A stretch of 64,000 bases of DNA from Otis tarda (lineage: Eukaryota > Chordata > Aves > Otidiformes > Otididae). The translations under genes were made by a program, and so were the position numbers. The notes beneath the pieces are model-generated. The model ran no database searches, was not told the origin of the DNA, and worked only from the letters and a program-made list of their open reading frames with translations. Shown in pieces: positions 25,523 to 37,341 of this stretch (positions are counted from its first letter, which is position 1; the number at the start of each line of letters is the position of its first letter). The DNA is taken from the NCBI GenBank assembly GCA_026413225.1, contig CM048552.1, positions 130,895,053 through 130,959,052 of the forward strand. The letters are read 5' to 3'.

Positions 25523-27829
25523 ATGTTTTACATAAACATAAACGTCTGCGTGGACGATAACTTCCTCCTGCAGGCGAAAGAGGAGCCGACAAGGAGGGGT
25601 GCCATGCTGGACCTTGTGCTCACCAACAGGGAGGGGCTGGTGGGGGACGTGAAACTGATGGACAGCCTTGGCTGCAGTGACCATGACGCGGTGGAATTCA
25701 AGATCCACGGGGCGGCGAGGAAACTGCACAGTAAGCTCTCTGCCCTAGATTTCAGGAAGGCGGACTTTGGCCTCTTCAGGAACCTCATGGGCAAAGTGCC
25801 ATGGGAGGCGGCCCTGGAGGGAAGAGGGGCCCAGGAAAGTTGGTCCATATTTAAGGAGCACCTCCTCCAAGCTCAGCAGAGGTGCATCCTGATGAAGAAG
25901 AAGTCGGGCAAAAAGGCCAGGAGGCCAGCGTGGATGAGCAAGGAGCTCCTGGACCAACTGAAAGTAAAGAAGGAAGCCTATAGAGGGTGGAAGCGGGGAC
26001 AGGTAGCCTGGGAGGACTACCGAGTGGCTGTGCGAGCGGCCAGAGATAGGGTGAGGAAGGCTAAAGCCCTGATGGAATCGAATCTGGCCAGGGATATAAA
26101 AAGTAACAAGAAAAGCTTTTACAGGTATGTAGGGGACAAAAGAAAATCCAAGGAGAATGTAGGCCCCCTCCGGAAGGTAACGGGTGTCGTGGTTACCCGG
26201 GATGTGGAGAAGGCTGAGGTACTCAACGACTTTTTTGCCTCAGTCTTCACTGATAAGGGCTCTTGTCTCCCCACCCAAGCTGTGGAAGGCACAGGCAGGG
26301 ACTGTGAGGATGAAGAACCGCCCACGGTGCTCGAAGAGCAGGTTCAGGACCATCTAAGGAACTTGAAGGTGCACAAGTCCATGGGGCCTGATGAGATCCA
26401 TCCGCGCATCCTGAGGGAACTGGCGGATGAAGTTGCCAAGCCACTGGCCATCATAGTTGAGAAATCGTCGCGGTCTGGTGAGGTCCCCGATGACTGGAAG
26501 AGAGGGAACATAACCCCCATTTTTAAAAAGGGGAGTAAGGAAGACCCGGGCAACTACAGGCCGGTCAGCCTCACCTCCGTGCCTGGCAAGGTCATGGAGC
26601 AGATTCTCCTGGAAACCATGCTAAGGCACATGGAGAGCAAGGAGGTGGTTGGTGACAGCCAACATGGCTTCACCAAGGGCAGATCGTGCCTGACCAATTT
26701 GGTGGCCTTTTATGATGGGGTAACAGCATCGGTGGACAAGGGACGGGCAACGGATATTGTCTACCTGGACTTGTGCAAAGCTTTTGACACTGTCCCGCAT
26801 GACATCCTTCTCTCTAAACTAGAGAGGCATGGGTTCGATGGATGGACCACTCGGTGGATAAGGAGTTGGCTGGATGGCCGCACTCAGAGAGTGGTGGTCA
26901 ACGGCTCAATGTCCAAGTGGAGACCGGTCACCACTGGCATCCCTCAGGGGTCCGTGTTGGGCCCGGCCCTGTTCAACATCTTTGTCGGCGACATGGACAG
27001 TGGGATAGAGTGCACCCTCAGCAAGTTCGCCGATGACACCAAGCTGTGTGGTGCCGTCGACACGCTGGAAGGGAGGGATGCCATCCAGAGGGACCTTGAC
27101 AGGCTGGAGAGGTGGGCCCGTGCCAACCTCATGAAGTTCAACCAGGCCAAGTGCAAGGTCCTGCACCTGGGTCGTGGCAATCCCAGGCACAAATACAGGC
27201 TGGGCGGAGAATGGATTGAGAGCAGCCCTGAGGAGAAAGACTTGGGAGTGCTGGTAGACGAGAGGCTCAACACGAGTGGGCAATGCGCCCTTGTGGCCCA
27301 GAAGGCCAACCGCATCCTGGGCTGCATCAAGAGGAGGGTGGCCAGCAGGTCGAGGGAGGTGATTCTGCCCCTCTACTCTGCCCTGGTGAGACCCCACCTG
27401 GAGTACTGCGTCCAGTTCTGGAGTCCCCAACACAAGAAGGACATGGACCAGTTGGAAAGGGTCCAGAGAAGGGCCACCAAGATGATCAGAGGGCTGGAGC
27501 ACCTCTCCTATGAGGACAGGCTGAGAGAGTTGGGGCTGTTCAGCCTGGAGAAGAGGAGGCTCCGGGGAGACCTGATAGCGGTCTTCCAATACCTCAAGGG
27601 GGCCTACAGGAAAGATGGGGAGAAGCTGTTCAGTAGGGCCTGTTGTGATAGGACAAGGGGTAATGGGTTTAAATTAGAAGGAGGTAGGTTTAGACTGGAT
27701 ATTAGAAAAAATTTTTTTACAATGAGAGTTGTAGAGCACTGGAACAGGTTGCCCAGAGAGGTGGTGGATGCCCCATCCCTGGAAATGTTCAAGGCCAGGC
27801 TGGATGAGGCTCTGAGCAACCTGATCTAG
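25523..27829 (+). pseudogene. CR1 ORF2 fragment (endonuclease end, reverse transcriptase), 768 codons open
   Basis: The open frame runs 768 codons to TAG at 27827-27829. The first eight or so residues come from host intron DNA and the rest is CR1 ORF2. In order it shows the C-terminal part of the APE-type endonuclease (LDLVLTN at 30-35, SDH at 52-54), then the reverse transcriptase. RT motifs seen are [26 protein letters not shown] (aspartate at 416), [10 protein letters not shown] (from 472) and FADD at 502-505. The C-terminal part includes [19 protein letters not shown] and [12 protein letters not shown]. The catalytic RT aspartates are present. It is called a pseudogene because most of the endonuclease is missing and there is no CR1 promoter. 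An intact frame this long in an intron more likely reflects age than function. Confidence 0.9.
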
Positions 27830-27924
27830 TCAGGGATGTCCCTGCTCCTTGCAGGGGGGTTGGACTAGATGACCTTTGAAGGTCCCTTCCAACTCTAACC
27901 ATTCTATGATTCTATGATTCTATA
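25545..27924 (+). mobile_element. CR1 LINE, 5'-truncated, with long open ORF2
   Basis: This is a CR1 non-LTR retrotransposon, the main LINE of birds, inserted antisense to PHEX in intron 10. The 3' end is diagnostic: the sequence CCTTTGAAGGTCCCTTCCAA followed by three ATTCTATG-type units at 27901-27924. Upstream it covers the end of the endonuclease domain, the whole reverse transcriptase and the C-terminal region. The 5' edge is set where the protein stops resembling CR1, close to CVDDNFLLQ, so it is uncertain by some tens of bases. A complete CR1 would also have a 5'UTR, ORF1 and roughly 200 more endonuclease residues, so the copy cannot move on its own. Its long open frame suggests a fairly young insertion. 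Confidence 0.95.
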
Positions 27925-28543
27925 ATTAGCTCTTCTGTCATAGCTTGGGGCAGTGACTTACTAACCTCTTCTGAGGCTTCTGCAACCCTAAACTAGAAGG
28001 TATCTGATCAGCTTCTTTGTGGAAATGGCTGATGTATGTATGTAGTAGAGTTCATGCAAAGCTGGCACTAGACCATGAGAGAGGTTTGACCAAGCTTAGA
28101 AAAGAAGAAATCTTAGACTTTTGTTTACCAGAGCCATATTCACACATGCATAAACAGCAATTTTTTTTCAACAGCTTAGATTTTGGCCAAACTTGTTTGG
28201 CCTGCAGGAGTAGCACAGATCACAGCCCTGGCATGTAACTCAAAAACTTTCCAGCTTTCAAGTTTCTCCCAGAAGAAAAGCTTAAGCTTTTTAAGGGGGA
28301 GGTCTCAAAAACTCCTTAACATAATCTAAAGGCATTTTTTCCTTAGTGTCACATTCAATAATATGCATGTCTTAATTGTTTTAGAGGGAGTCTTCACAAA
28401 AAAAAAAGTTTATTCTACAAATTTATCCAGCATGGAAAACATTTCGTGTTTTGCAAAGGTGTAAGCAACTACAAGGGAAATCAATGCTGTCCACACTAGT
28501 ACCATTTTAAATGCCATAAAATTATATAAAAACTCTAACTTAC

Positions 28544-28637
28544 CCGAGAAAATTCCAGCCACCGATACTGAAAACGTCTACTGAGGTTAAATAACCTTGA
28601 ATAAACCATCCTCCACACCAGGTAGTTTGCAAGAGTC
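28544..28637 (-). CDS. PHEX: PHEX exon 10
   Basis: This 94-bp exon supplies the third base of codon 360 and codons 361-391. It follows TTTAACAG and ends CGG before the donor GTAAGT. It encodes [14 protein letters not shown], then [17 protein letters not shown]. The sequon NLS at N377 is kept. The two residues before it are LF, where I recall IP in the human protein. The large CR1 element lies just below it in intron 10. Confidence 0.95.
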
Positions 28638-31600
28638 CTGTTAAATCAGACATATTTTTTATCAGACATCTAAACGCATATAATGTACTGCAAAGCACTC
28701 ATAGAAATATCTCTGCAAACATTTCCACTAAACGGTGGAAATTTCACCTTGAAAATTAATAAATGATGACCAAATTGATAAATCCCTATTACACAGAAGA
28801 ATCTGTATGATTGCAGCCAGTTAATACGTAATTGCACTGTGAAAATAATCTTCTAGGGGATATTTATAATGGGTCCATCTCCTAGTATGTCATTTTTGGG
28901 TAATGTTTTTTTCAAAAGGCAGTTTTCATTTTCCATAGAAGTGGTAAGAACTGTGTCATAATAATAATGGCATAAAAGTTCTATCCAGAGATAAGAAAAT
29001 AACTGATTTTTCTTTTGTAAATCAAAGTGAATGTTATCTCTCCTCATTAGTAGGGCACATAAATCATAACTATGAAACAGAATAGATAGCAGTCCATCCC
29101 AGATATACTATCGTTATCTCAAATTTGTGTCTTTCATTAGAAGTTGTCAATATGCTTTTAAAAGTTCTTACTACCCACAGAGTTTTTAAAGTATTACCAC
29201 TCTTATTTTGCAGAGGGATAACTGAAACAGCAAAAAAGGGGAAGTCTCAGTAACAAGAATCTCATAAGAACTGAGGCTGGGAGATCCAGGAAGAACTTGT
29301 TCAAGCTTCCCAGGAGACCTGACATTCATGCCCCTTTTCTAAAACTTCAAGCAATTGACAGGAGGATTTATCTAGTCTAGATTGAGCTCTCCCTATGCTC
29401 AGCAATGGCTGTATGAGGTAGAGGTGCATTGTGAAACAGGCAGTTCAACTTCAAACAGTCTCAAAACAAGGCCAGTAATGGCCTAAAAGTATTAAATTCA
29501 CCTTGTCTTATAGATGACATTTTTCAAGGAGAGTCATTGTTCTAAAGCTATGGATATCCAAAAGTCGTTTGCCCTACATTGGGATATACGTATCATTTTG
29601 AGCAGGCCACAGACTTCTCTATAGCTATCAGAATTGCTCCTTTGCAACAGAAGATGCTGTTATGAACTGTCTGAACAACTCCCCCTTCTCTAAAAATCCC
29701 GTTCCTGCAACCTCCCATTGCCATATAGGCGTGGAGCAGCGTAACTGTTCCTACACTGCCACTCCATCAGCTTTGTTCACAGACCCATCCCATACTGCCC
29801 CCTCCTCTGAATCATAACAGGTTATAAACACAGTTTGTGGGTGTGTTGTCTTCACTGCAGCATTTGCCTGAGCTGTAACTTGAGTTTTGCCTCCTACCAA
29901 GCTCCAGTCCACCCGTACAAAGCCTCCAGCTCAAGGTATGTTTTTACTGGAAGCTTACACACTTGGTCCCTCAGCTGGGGAGGTGATAGAGGCAAGAATT
30001 GAGAGTTTTAAGGCAAGCTATAGCTACTTACTGTCTATTAGTGACTGAGCACATGATAACCCAGTAACTCCAGCTGCACGCACACATTCAAGTGGGACAC
30101 TACACCAAGATGGATGGCTGTGCACTCTCTGTGAGCTGGCTGAGCTGTGCGCTGGGGACCAATCTGGTCAGGCACAGCAAAAAGTGGCCAGGGAAGGCAG
30201 GTGCTCTGCAGTGTTGCTGGATTTGGCTGTCCCTGCAGGCTGCTCCAGCTGAACTGAAGCTAGTGCAAGCGTGCGTACTCATGTGAACCTGCACAGCAGT
30301 TGTGCATCTGTGACAGCCTGCGCAAAGCCTGTGCTTCTCGTCAGTTGACTCTGCATATGTTTGTAGGTCAGAAATACGGCCAACTCATTTCACACAGGGA
30401 AACCTAGGGTGCAATCTCAAGACAACTGTCTCCTCAAAGACAGGCGCCTGAAACTCACATGGCCAGTGGCAACTTCTACAAGGGAGCAGAGAATTGCTGT
30501 GATTTGTAAGTCCTGCCTTTATACTCCTGCTCATCTCTCATACCATGGAGAGAGGCTTTCACAAAGCATTAGTGTAAAGTCTTTCTCCCATTTTATTTCC
30601 TAGGCACTCAGGTCTGAATTCATCCCATGCAACTTGGTGTAACTTCAGACATGCCACATAACCGTGGGCATATTCCCTCTTTTAATACACAGATACAGCA
30701 TATAGTACACATAAATCCTCACAATAATCATAAAACATATCTGCAAAAGCTTTTTAGCATGAATAATGTAGATTTATGACACTTTGCATGCCACAAAAGC
30801 CAAAACAATTAGCTCGGCTTAGATGATCAAACCATTTTGAGATAATGCTTATGGTTATTAAAAATTCATTCCAACCTGTGAAATACCAGAAAGTATAGAT
30901 TTTCCCCTTAACACATTTCTGGCAATGTGGAATTTCATCACTCAATGGCAACTCAAGCAGCCTAAAAGTGCTCAGCTCTTGCTGGTTTTGTAAACGACTC
31001 CTACTCCACAAGCTTCACATCTGCCACAGGTATTTCAGCAGAGCTGAATAGCATCTATCATTCTGCAGTGACTCCTCTGTGGATCTAAAACAGTATTTTT
31101 GCAAGTCCTACAGATTAAAAGGTTTGGAGATTTAATTTCGATCACAAATCTTAAGTGAAAAACCTCAACTAAATAGACAGCAATAACAAACCAATTATTT
31201 GTTACAATTCAGTACTTAATTGCTACCAAAAAAAATCAATTCTCCCTTCTGTGTGCTTCTTGTTCTCATCCAGCAGTGTTTGTCCCTACATTTGAGTTGA
31301 GGAACTTCTGTCAAATTGGTAGTGAATGAAAGACTGAATTTTGTAAAGGATGAGTCTCAAAAAGCTGACTTATTCAAAGACACTAGTATCAACAGGAATA
31401 CAAAAACTTTTGCATCAGGCGTAAGTAATGAAGGCAGGTGTCAATTTCAGGAAATATCCCACAATTAATTGTGGTTTGTTTTAATGTGGGAAGGAAAAGA
31501 AGGCTGACACATCCTAAAACCAAGCTGTCTGATGATACTGTAATAATTCCTGATTGTAATCACACTAGAATTCACTGATGCATACGATGCATTAAACAAG

Positions 31601-34195
31601 AGGAAGGTTTCACTTCAAAGCCCAAAGGTATGTTTATTTACTAGGGGGTGCAAGAGGGGGAAAGATTGAGAGGTTTTGGTGTTGTTCGTTTGAGAGGTGG
31701 TGTTCTTTATTTTGTTTTTCAAAACCAAACAAAATCATATTTTATCTGAATTCATTTATCTATTTGGTGAATGATCATTTTACCTTTTTGGCTAATTATA
31801 CAAACTTAAAATCAACCAGTCATCTTAATGTCATTTTAAAAGTGACACTTTTTAGCTATGAAATGCCCCCAGTGCATATCTTGGGGTGATTTTCATCCCA
31901 CTTTCACAAATAAACTCAGAGAAGTTAACCTCTTCACATGGAGTAAAATCCAACACACAAATAAAACACATGGATCCTTTCTGTTCATTCAATAAAACCA
32001 GAGCGTTTGTTGTTGTAACCTTTCAGAAGAGAACAGTACATAGTCCCCTATTTTAACTTCAAAATTGTGATACACACTTCCAAAGGAAGTGGTAGAGAGC
32101 TTGTTTGCTGGGACAGTTAAAATTATACCAGCACTTACAAATATCTTCTAAGGCATGCTCTACCCTGTCTGGGAATAAAGTAGGTTGCTCATGTAAAACT
32201 CTGTGACTTTGTAATATTTTAATCAATAGACATGGTAGCAATTAAAAAGGATAGATTTAATATGAGATAGATGGACAAATTAATTGACATTTTAAGAAAA
32301 AGATCCCTTTCACAAATTTTGAGATCTGTTTGAAAATTGTCTTAATAATTGAGTCATGAATCAAATTATAAGTACTGGAAAACTTCTGTCTCTATTGCTA
32401 GAGGCAGAAGTTCAAATCAAATTATTGTAACTTTCCTCTCTAACTATTTTTTTAGAGGCAGGCTAAGACCAGAGAGGAGATTTAGTGCCCCCATCCCTCT
32501 CTAAAGAAAATTCCTCTTGTGCTGTAGAAATTACAGAGTATTTCTCTATTAATTGTCCCATGCTGCAAAGACGAGAGTAAGCTAAGGCAAAGGAAAGCAG
32601 TTATTCATTCAGATACCCATGAGAATGATAAAGCTGCTTCCTTCAACAGCTGCAAAAGTCTCCAACGAGGACACAATTTACTGTATGCTATTTACAGCTC
32701 ACACACAAAGTACCAGCACACGGGCAACGGAGAAGGGATTTTAAGGGGCTGCCAGCCCCCCAACTGCTGCCAGCACAGTCCCACCTCCTCCGTCATATGG
32801 CACAGTTGTGTTCGAGCTCTGTCATTGTCTCATTTACACCACAGCTACATCTATGTTTTCAACACACACCTCTTCTTCCTGTAACAGATATAAACTCCAC
32901 TAAAAATCGGTCAGGACACTAAAAAACTGAAGGAATCACTGAAGATTTCTTACAAAGAAGGTATGACTTCAGCACTGAACACCTGACATAACTTATGCTA
33001 GCTATCCGAGGGCTGATGAAAACCTCTGCAAGGCTAGTTATTCAGCTTCTTGGGTAGCTTGCTATAGAGAACCACACTCCTAGGCTGGATTCACAGCAGT
33101 GCCCTGGCTTGAGAATTTCAGACAGACCTCTGAACCACACCACTGCACATATTTCAAGCTCCACACGGTAACTTGATTATATGCAGTAAGGTTGTTGAGT
33201 AAATATCAGCCTTATTCCACTAAATTCACTCTATACCTTGCCAGTGTGCTATTTTCTAGTAGTTACAGAATATATCTCTGTGTAAGTGTGATCGTACTTA
33301 AGGAATAAGTAATTCTCTGTTGCAGTGCTACACATGCATCCTCTAAATCACTGCTTTATCCCCACTGACGTAACTAACTTCAGGAGATACAAAGCATGGA
33401 CAGCCCAAACCATTTAGAAGGCTTTCTTCAGCAGATTAAAATTGGTGGCACACTAATGATATTTGTCTGAATTTTATAAAGTAAGGATGTTTAATGATTT
33501 GTAAGCAGCTCAATCATTTTTATTTTTCTTATTGTTTGATCTACGTGTTATTTTTACAGGTACTATGAATTAATGCAAGCGTTCTGTCACTGGAGACACA
33601 GAGCAACAATGCTTCTGAACTAGTCTTTTTTTCTGAAATGTAAATCTAGTTGTGGCCATATTGTACAATCAGCAAAGAATGATTTTTGGAGACAACAGCC
33701 TAATAATATCTTTTTTTAAGTTTGGCAACACTCCTCAGCCAAGAGCAAATTATCATAGAAATCACTTAGATGTCATCAATAATGACATTTCAAAATGGGA
33801 TGTCATCTTCACACACACTTTTTCATCATACTGCCCAAAGCTGTCTTGCCTCCCTGTGCAAAGCACGTTTAATTTGAGCTACCTGCATTTTACAACTGTT
33901 GTACAAGTGTCAATGATTTCACAAGCTACAAGACCCTATACAAGTAAGAGATGTTGAATGCATCTGCAAAAAGCAACTTTACTGCAACCTATGTTTTCAG
34001 TAAAAAAAGATGTTGAAACTGTAAATTCTTCTGCTACATGCAACCTGATATCTATATCCTCATTCAGAGAAAACCAAGCAGACCTTCTGCCTAGAGACTT
34101 GATTCCAAGAATATCTGAAGCACATGAAAAACCCAGGAAAGCCCAGCACTTGATGTCCCCTCTAAGTGCGGGTGAAATCATAATAGGATCCTTAC
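28638..34195 (-). other. PHEX: PHEX intron 9
   Basis: A 5,558-bp intron. The only repeat I can support is an old CR1/L3-like scrap near 32.06-32.2 kb. The rest is AT-rich, without exons or RNA genes that I recognise. Confidence 0.88.
32060..32200 (+). mobile_element. Probable old CR1/L3-like LINE scrap
   Basis: A short stretch with CTTCCAAAGGAAGTGGTAGA followed by a decayed continuation resembling the 3' ORF2 end of old CR1/L3 elements (compare the LPKEVV of intact copies). It is short and diverged, so the call rests on word order only. Confidence 0.45.
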
Positions 34196-34341
34196 TTTTT
34201 CTTTTCATTTTCTAGTATTCGGAATAAATCTTTGAAGTACTGGGGAACCCGGACAATCACATTTTCTGAAGGACCTATATCTTTCAGCTCTGGATAGAGC
34301 CTTGTGTCAATCACCTTCTTGATGTATCCCAGCCAGTCAAA
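34196..34341 (-). CDS. PHEX: PHEX exon 9
   Basis: This 146-bp exon starts in phase 0 and ends after the second base of codon 360. It follows TTTGTTGCAG and is followed by the donor GTAAGG. It encodes [17 protein letters not shown], then [20 protein letters not shown] and a lysine-rich end. Reading straight through the donor meets a TAA, so the last complete lysine codon and the split codon fix the exact border. The match to human PHEX is close and ungapped. Confidence 0.96.
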
Positions 34342-34679
34342 CTGCAACAAAAAGAAGGCTAGTCAAAGCAGATTATGAACAGATGATTTATTAACAAAGT
34401 TGCACTTTTGAGACTAATGGCTTCAAAGCTTTACTTAATTAAAAATTTAGAAACCATTGCACTTTGTCATTATGTGTGTTTTCAAACCATCAGTAAAGTC
34501 ATTACTGTATTTTTAAGTACAGTACAGAACATATATTGTAATTGAGTACACACATTGTTAATAATATTCCTTTAACATGTTGCTCTGCATACTAAAGGCA
34601 ATTTTAATTCTATAGGTCAGACTTTAAAATAATTATTTTGTAATTATTATAATAATTATAAATAATTATTATAACCAAC
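34342..34679 (-). other. PHEX: PHEX intron 8
   Basis: A compact 338-bp intron between exons 8 and 9. Its donor end is an almost pure A/T block that includes an 18-bp perfect palindrome. Its acceptor end is TTTTTGTTGCAG. Confidence 0.93.
34641..34658. repeat. AT palindrome beside the exon 8 donor
   Basis: An 18-bp perfect palindrome (TAATTATTATAATAATTA) within an A/T-only block in intron 8, starting about 20 bases after the exon 8 donor in the direction of transcription. Confidence 0.85.
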
Positions 34680-34763
34680 CTGTGGAATCATGGCACTAAG
34701 CTCTGATATGTTCATTTTATTGTACATCACTTCACTTGTTCGATTTTCATATGGAATCATGAT
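34680..34763 (-). CDS. PHEX: PHEX exon 8
   Basis: This 84-bp, phase-0 exon covers codons 284-311, following TTTTTCCCCAG. It encodes [18 protein letters not shown] and then [10 protein letters not shown]. Two sequons, NRT at N290 and NIS at N301, match human PHEX. The donor is GTTGGT. About 20 bases into the following intron lies an AT-only palindrome. The intron to exon 9 is only 338 bp, the shortest in the window. Confidence 0.96.
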
Positions 34764-37224
34764 CTGGGGAAAAAGAAAAACAAAACAACAACAACAAAAA
34801 AAAAACCAAATAACCATCAAAACAAGGATTATCTTGCATGGATCTGTGGATCTGCTCTTACATCATTACTGTCCATCATAATCACAGTGCAGAAATACCT
34901 CACCACCTGTTTTCCAAGAATTCATGGCATTTACTTCCCTTTCTGAGGATGGCATTTAACTAGGACAAATGGAACACGGCTTATTGTCAGTTTAACTCAT
35001 TACTGGGGAATTTAATGAGCTGCATGTCTTCTTTGAACATATTAGACCAATTTTAGCTCTGATTATACTAAGGAAATGCATGTTGAGTCATAAGAGATAA
35101 AAGCACACCTAGGCCATTAATACTTATTCATCTCGTCATGTCAGTTAGAAGCCAGCTCCAAACTGTATGGTTTAAAAGGTCAAATCTGAGATTGGTAGGC
35201 TGGAAGTGCATCTCATGTCTTGGATTTGAACATGTTTTTGCTATGGCCTGACTCCATCTGAAGGAAGAGTCAGATACATGCAAGTTTCTCCTCATTTTAC
35301 CCCAGCATCCTGATTTCCATAGTGGAAAACATGGGTGTACAGGTCAGACATAAATTAAAGCTTGCTCCAACCAGGCCTCTCATCTGGGTGACCAGAGGAG
35401 TCAGACCTCAGGATCCTCTGCAGTGTCAAAGTCCAAGGGCATAGTAAAATAAATCCTAAACATAAAGCAAGTCGTTTTATAACTGACAAGAGACAGTCAG
35501 ATTCCAAGATAACAGTATGGTTCATAATAGAAAAACAAATTAAGTATAAGATATAGCTCAACATTTTCTCAGTGTTCAAGAGAAACAAGAATTCCCGATG
35601 GCAATTCCAGCCCCACTCTAAGCTAAATCCTATACAACAGGCTGTACACTGTGCAGTTTAAAGAGGACAGAGATTGACGCCAGACTAACCAGACAGCTGG
35701 CAATTCTCCAACCAGAATTCTCCAGGAAGTGTCTGCGGTTTTACTATTACTCAAGCCATGCAGAAAAAAAAAAATATTATGTTCTTCTCCTCTTCTGCAA
35801 ATTGCACTTATCTGACAAATCTTTAAACTTTTCTTGAACCTGTTTGCTCCCTTCCTCTCAAAACTTTCCATCTTCGTCCAGTAATTCAAATCTACTTGAA
35901 ATCTTCCTTGTACACAACACACTCTCTTGAAGGATGCCCCTCCTTCCTATATCCACAGTATCTTCCCTTTATTCTTGCTGTTTCTCTTCCACAAGTTCTC
36001 CATTATGCACGTTCACTTGAAACAAATACAGAGGAACACAGGATACAGCAAAAGCCCAAGTAACAAACAGGATTATCTCCTTTGAAATCAGAGTAAGATG
36101 TTTATATAATTCATTGTGCTCATTAGGGATCAGGCAACAATCCATGTCTCTGGACTCATGCCTAATATCTGTATATAATTTAGGAGGATTATTCCTACTA
36201 AAGGGAAATTAGGTAACCATGAGCAAGTATGACTTGTTGCATAGTAGTATGCATCACTGATCCTGAAGGCTACTACATGATCCCTGTCATCTCACGTGGC
36301 AGCTTCACTGATATACTTTGTGGGTTAAAGCTCTGTAAGACATTCACAAAGTAAAGCACTAAAGCTACCAGAGGTAGCAATGCATCTTCTTATCACATCA
36401 CCAATAGACAGATGAAACATTTCCTGGTTTTTGACTCTACTAGACCAAAACAAGGTATCTGCTCTTTAGTCCATCCAGGCTAGATAGTTGAAGCTAGATA
36501 CTGGGATTTATTTAGAGGTTTGACAAAATTTCATCTCCTCTTTCAGCAGAGAGATGGAAACACGGATTTACTACTGTTGTGGATGACCCTCAGTTCTGCA
36601 CACAAGCACCATTAAGAAGCATCGCTGCCTTTCCTCCTGTAGATGGCAACAGCAGAACCCAGGGAAAAGTCATCTTCTGCAGTATCACCTGTCCTGTACA
36701 ACAGGCTTCTCTGTTAACAGGACACTCGGCATTTCCCAGGAGATAGTGGGAAAGTCGGTGCAAGCAGCTCAAGAGCTAACTGTGGTGCTACTGTAGTCAC
36801 TGCCCTCTCACTACCAAGGGCCAACATCCCATCTCAGTCTTGCACTGCTTTGAGACTGTTCCTCAGAGAATCAGCCTGGTCCGCTTCTTAAGTAGATAGT
36901 AATGTATTCACAACATAGCTCCACAGCGGGGACTCAAATTGCGATCAAGCTCGAAATCAAGAAATATTAACAATTTAAAGGACCAAGGATATTTGGCTAA
37001 GCTCCCCCCTCTGATTCCTCAAGACTAAAATAATCAGTTTAACAATTAGCTAAGGGAGAAAAATCATTCACCCTTTCTTCATCAGGTTCTGCTCCTTTCC
37101 TTCTGCTTCCAGAAAGCGTTATTGCTAAGACAGTTGGTAAAATGACTTTCAATTCTGAAACAGAATTGCACTTGTTTTTTTTTTAAAAAAAGAGCTAACT
37201 TCAATCTCACATTAAATTACCAAC
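34764..37224 (-). other. PHEX: PHEX intron 7
   Basis: A 2,461-bp intron from donor GTTGGT to acceptor TTTCCCCAG. It contains short A-rich and CAA-rich runs near the acceptor (34773-34808) but no recognisable mobile element or gene. Confidence 0.9.
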
Positions 37225-37341
37225 CTCAGCTATTTTAACTTCCAGTCTTAGAACCGACTTCATATCAGATTCAGCTCGTGAAGCATTTGCACCCAGAAGC
37301 ACTGCTGTATCAACCATGAACTGCAAAAAGGCATCTCGGTA
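37225..37341 (-). CDS. PHEX: PHEX exon 7
   Basis: This 117-bp, phase-0 exon covers codons 245-283. It follows TTTTTTGACAG and ends GAG before the atypical donor GTTGGT. It encodes [19 protein letters not shown] and then a helical segment ending RLEVKIAE. The sequon NAS at N263 matches the human glycosylation position. The donor lacks the usual A or G at +3 and A at +4, and reads the same as the donor of exon 8. Confidence 0.95.

Larger units (their letters stand above)
21862..28543 (-). other. PHEX: PHEX intron 10
   Basis: A 6,682-bp intron. More than a third is one CR1 LINE inserted antisense to PHEX. It also holds a 69-nt pure purine tract near 23.5 kb and a short GAAT tetranucleotide run near 24.33 kb. 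The remainder shows nothing recognisable. Confidence 0.9.

Noticed and set aside
26906..27589. A 227-codon open frame on the minus strand within the long CR1
   Set aside because: It is the shadow of the intact CR1 ORF2 on the opposite strand. Codon bias of the real frame keeps it open; it has no domain of its own.
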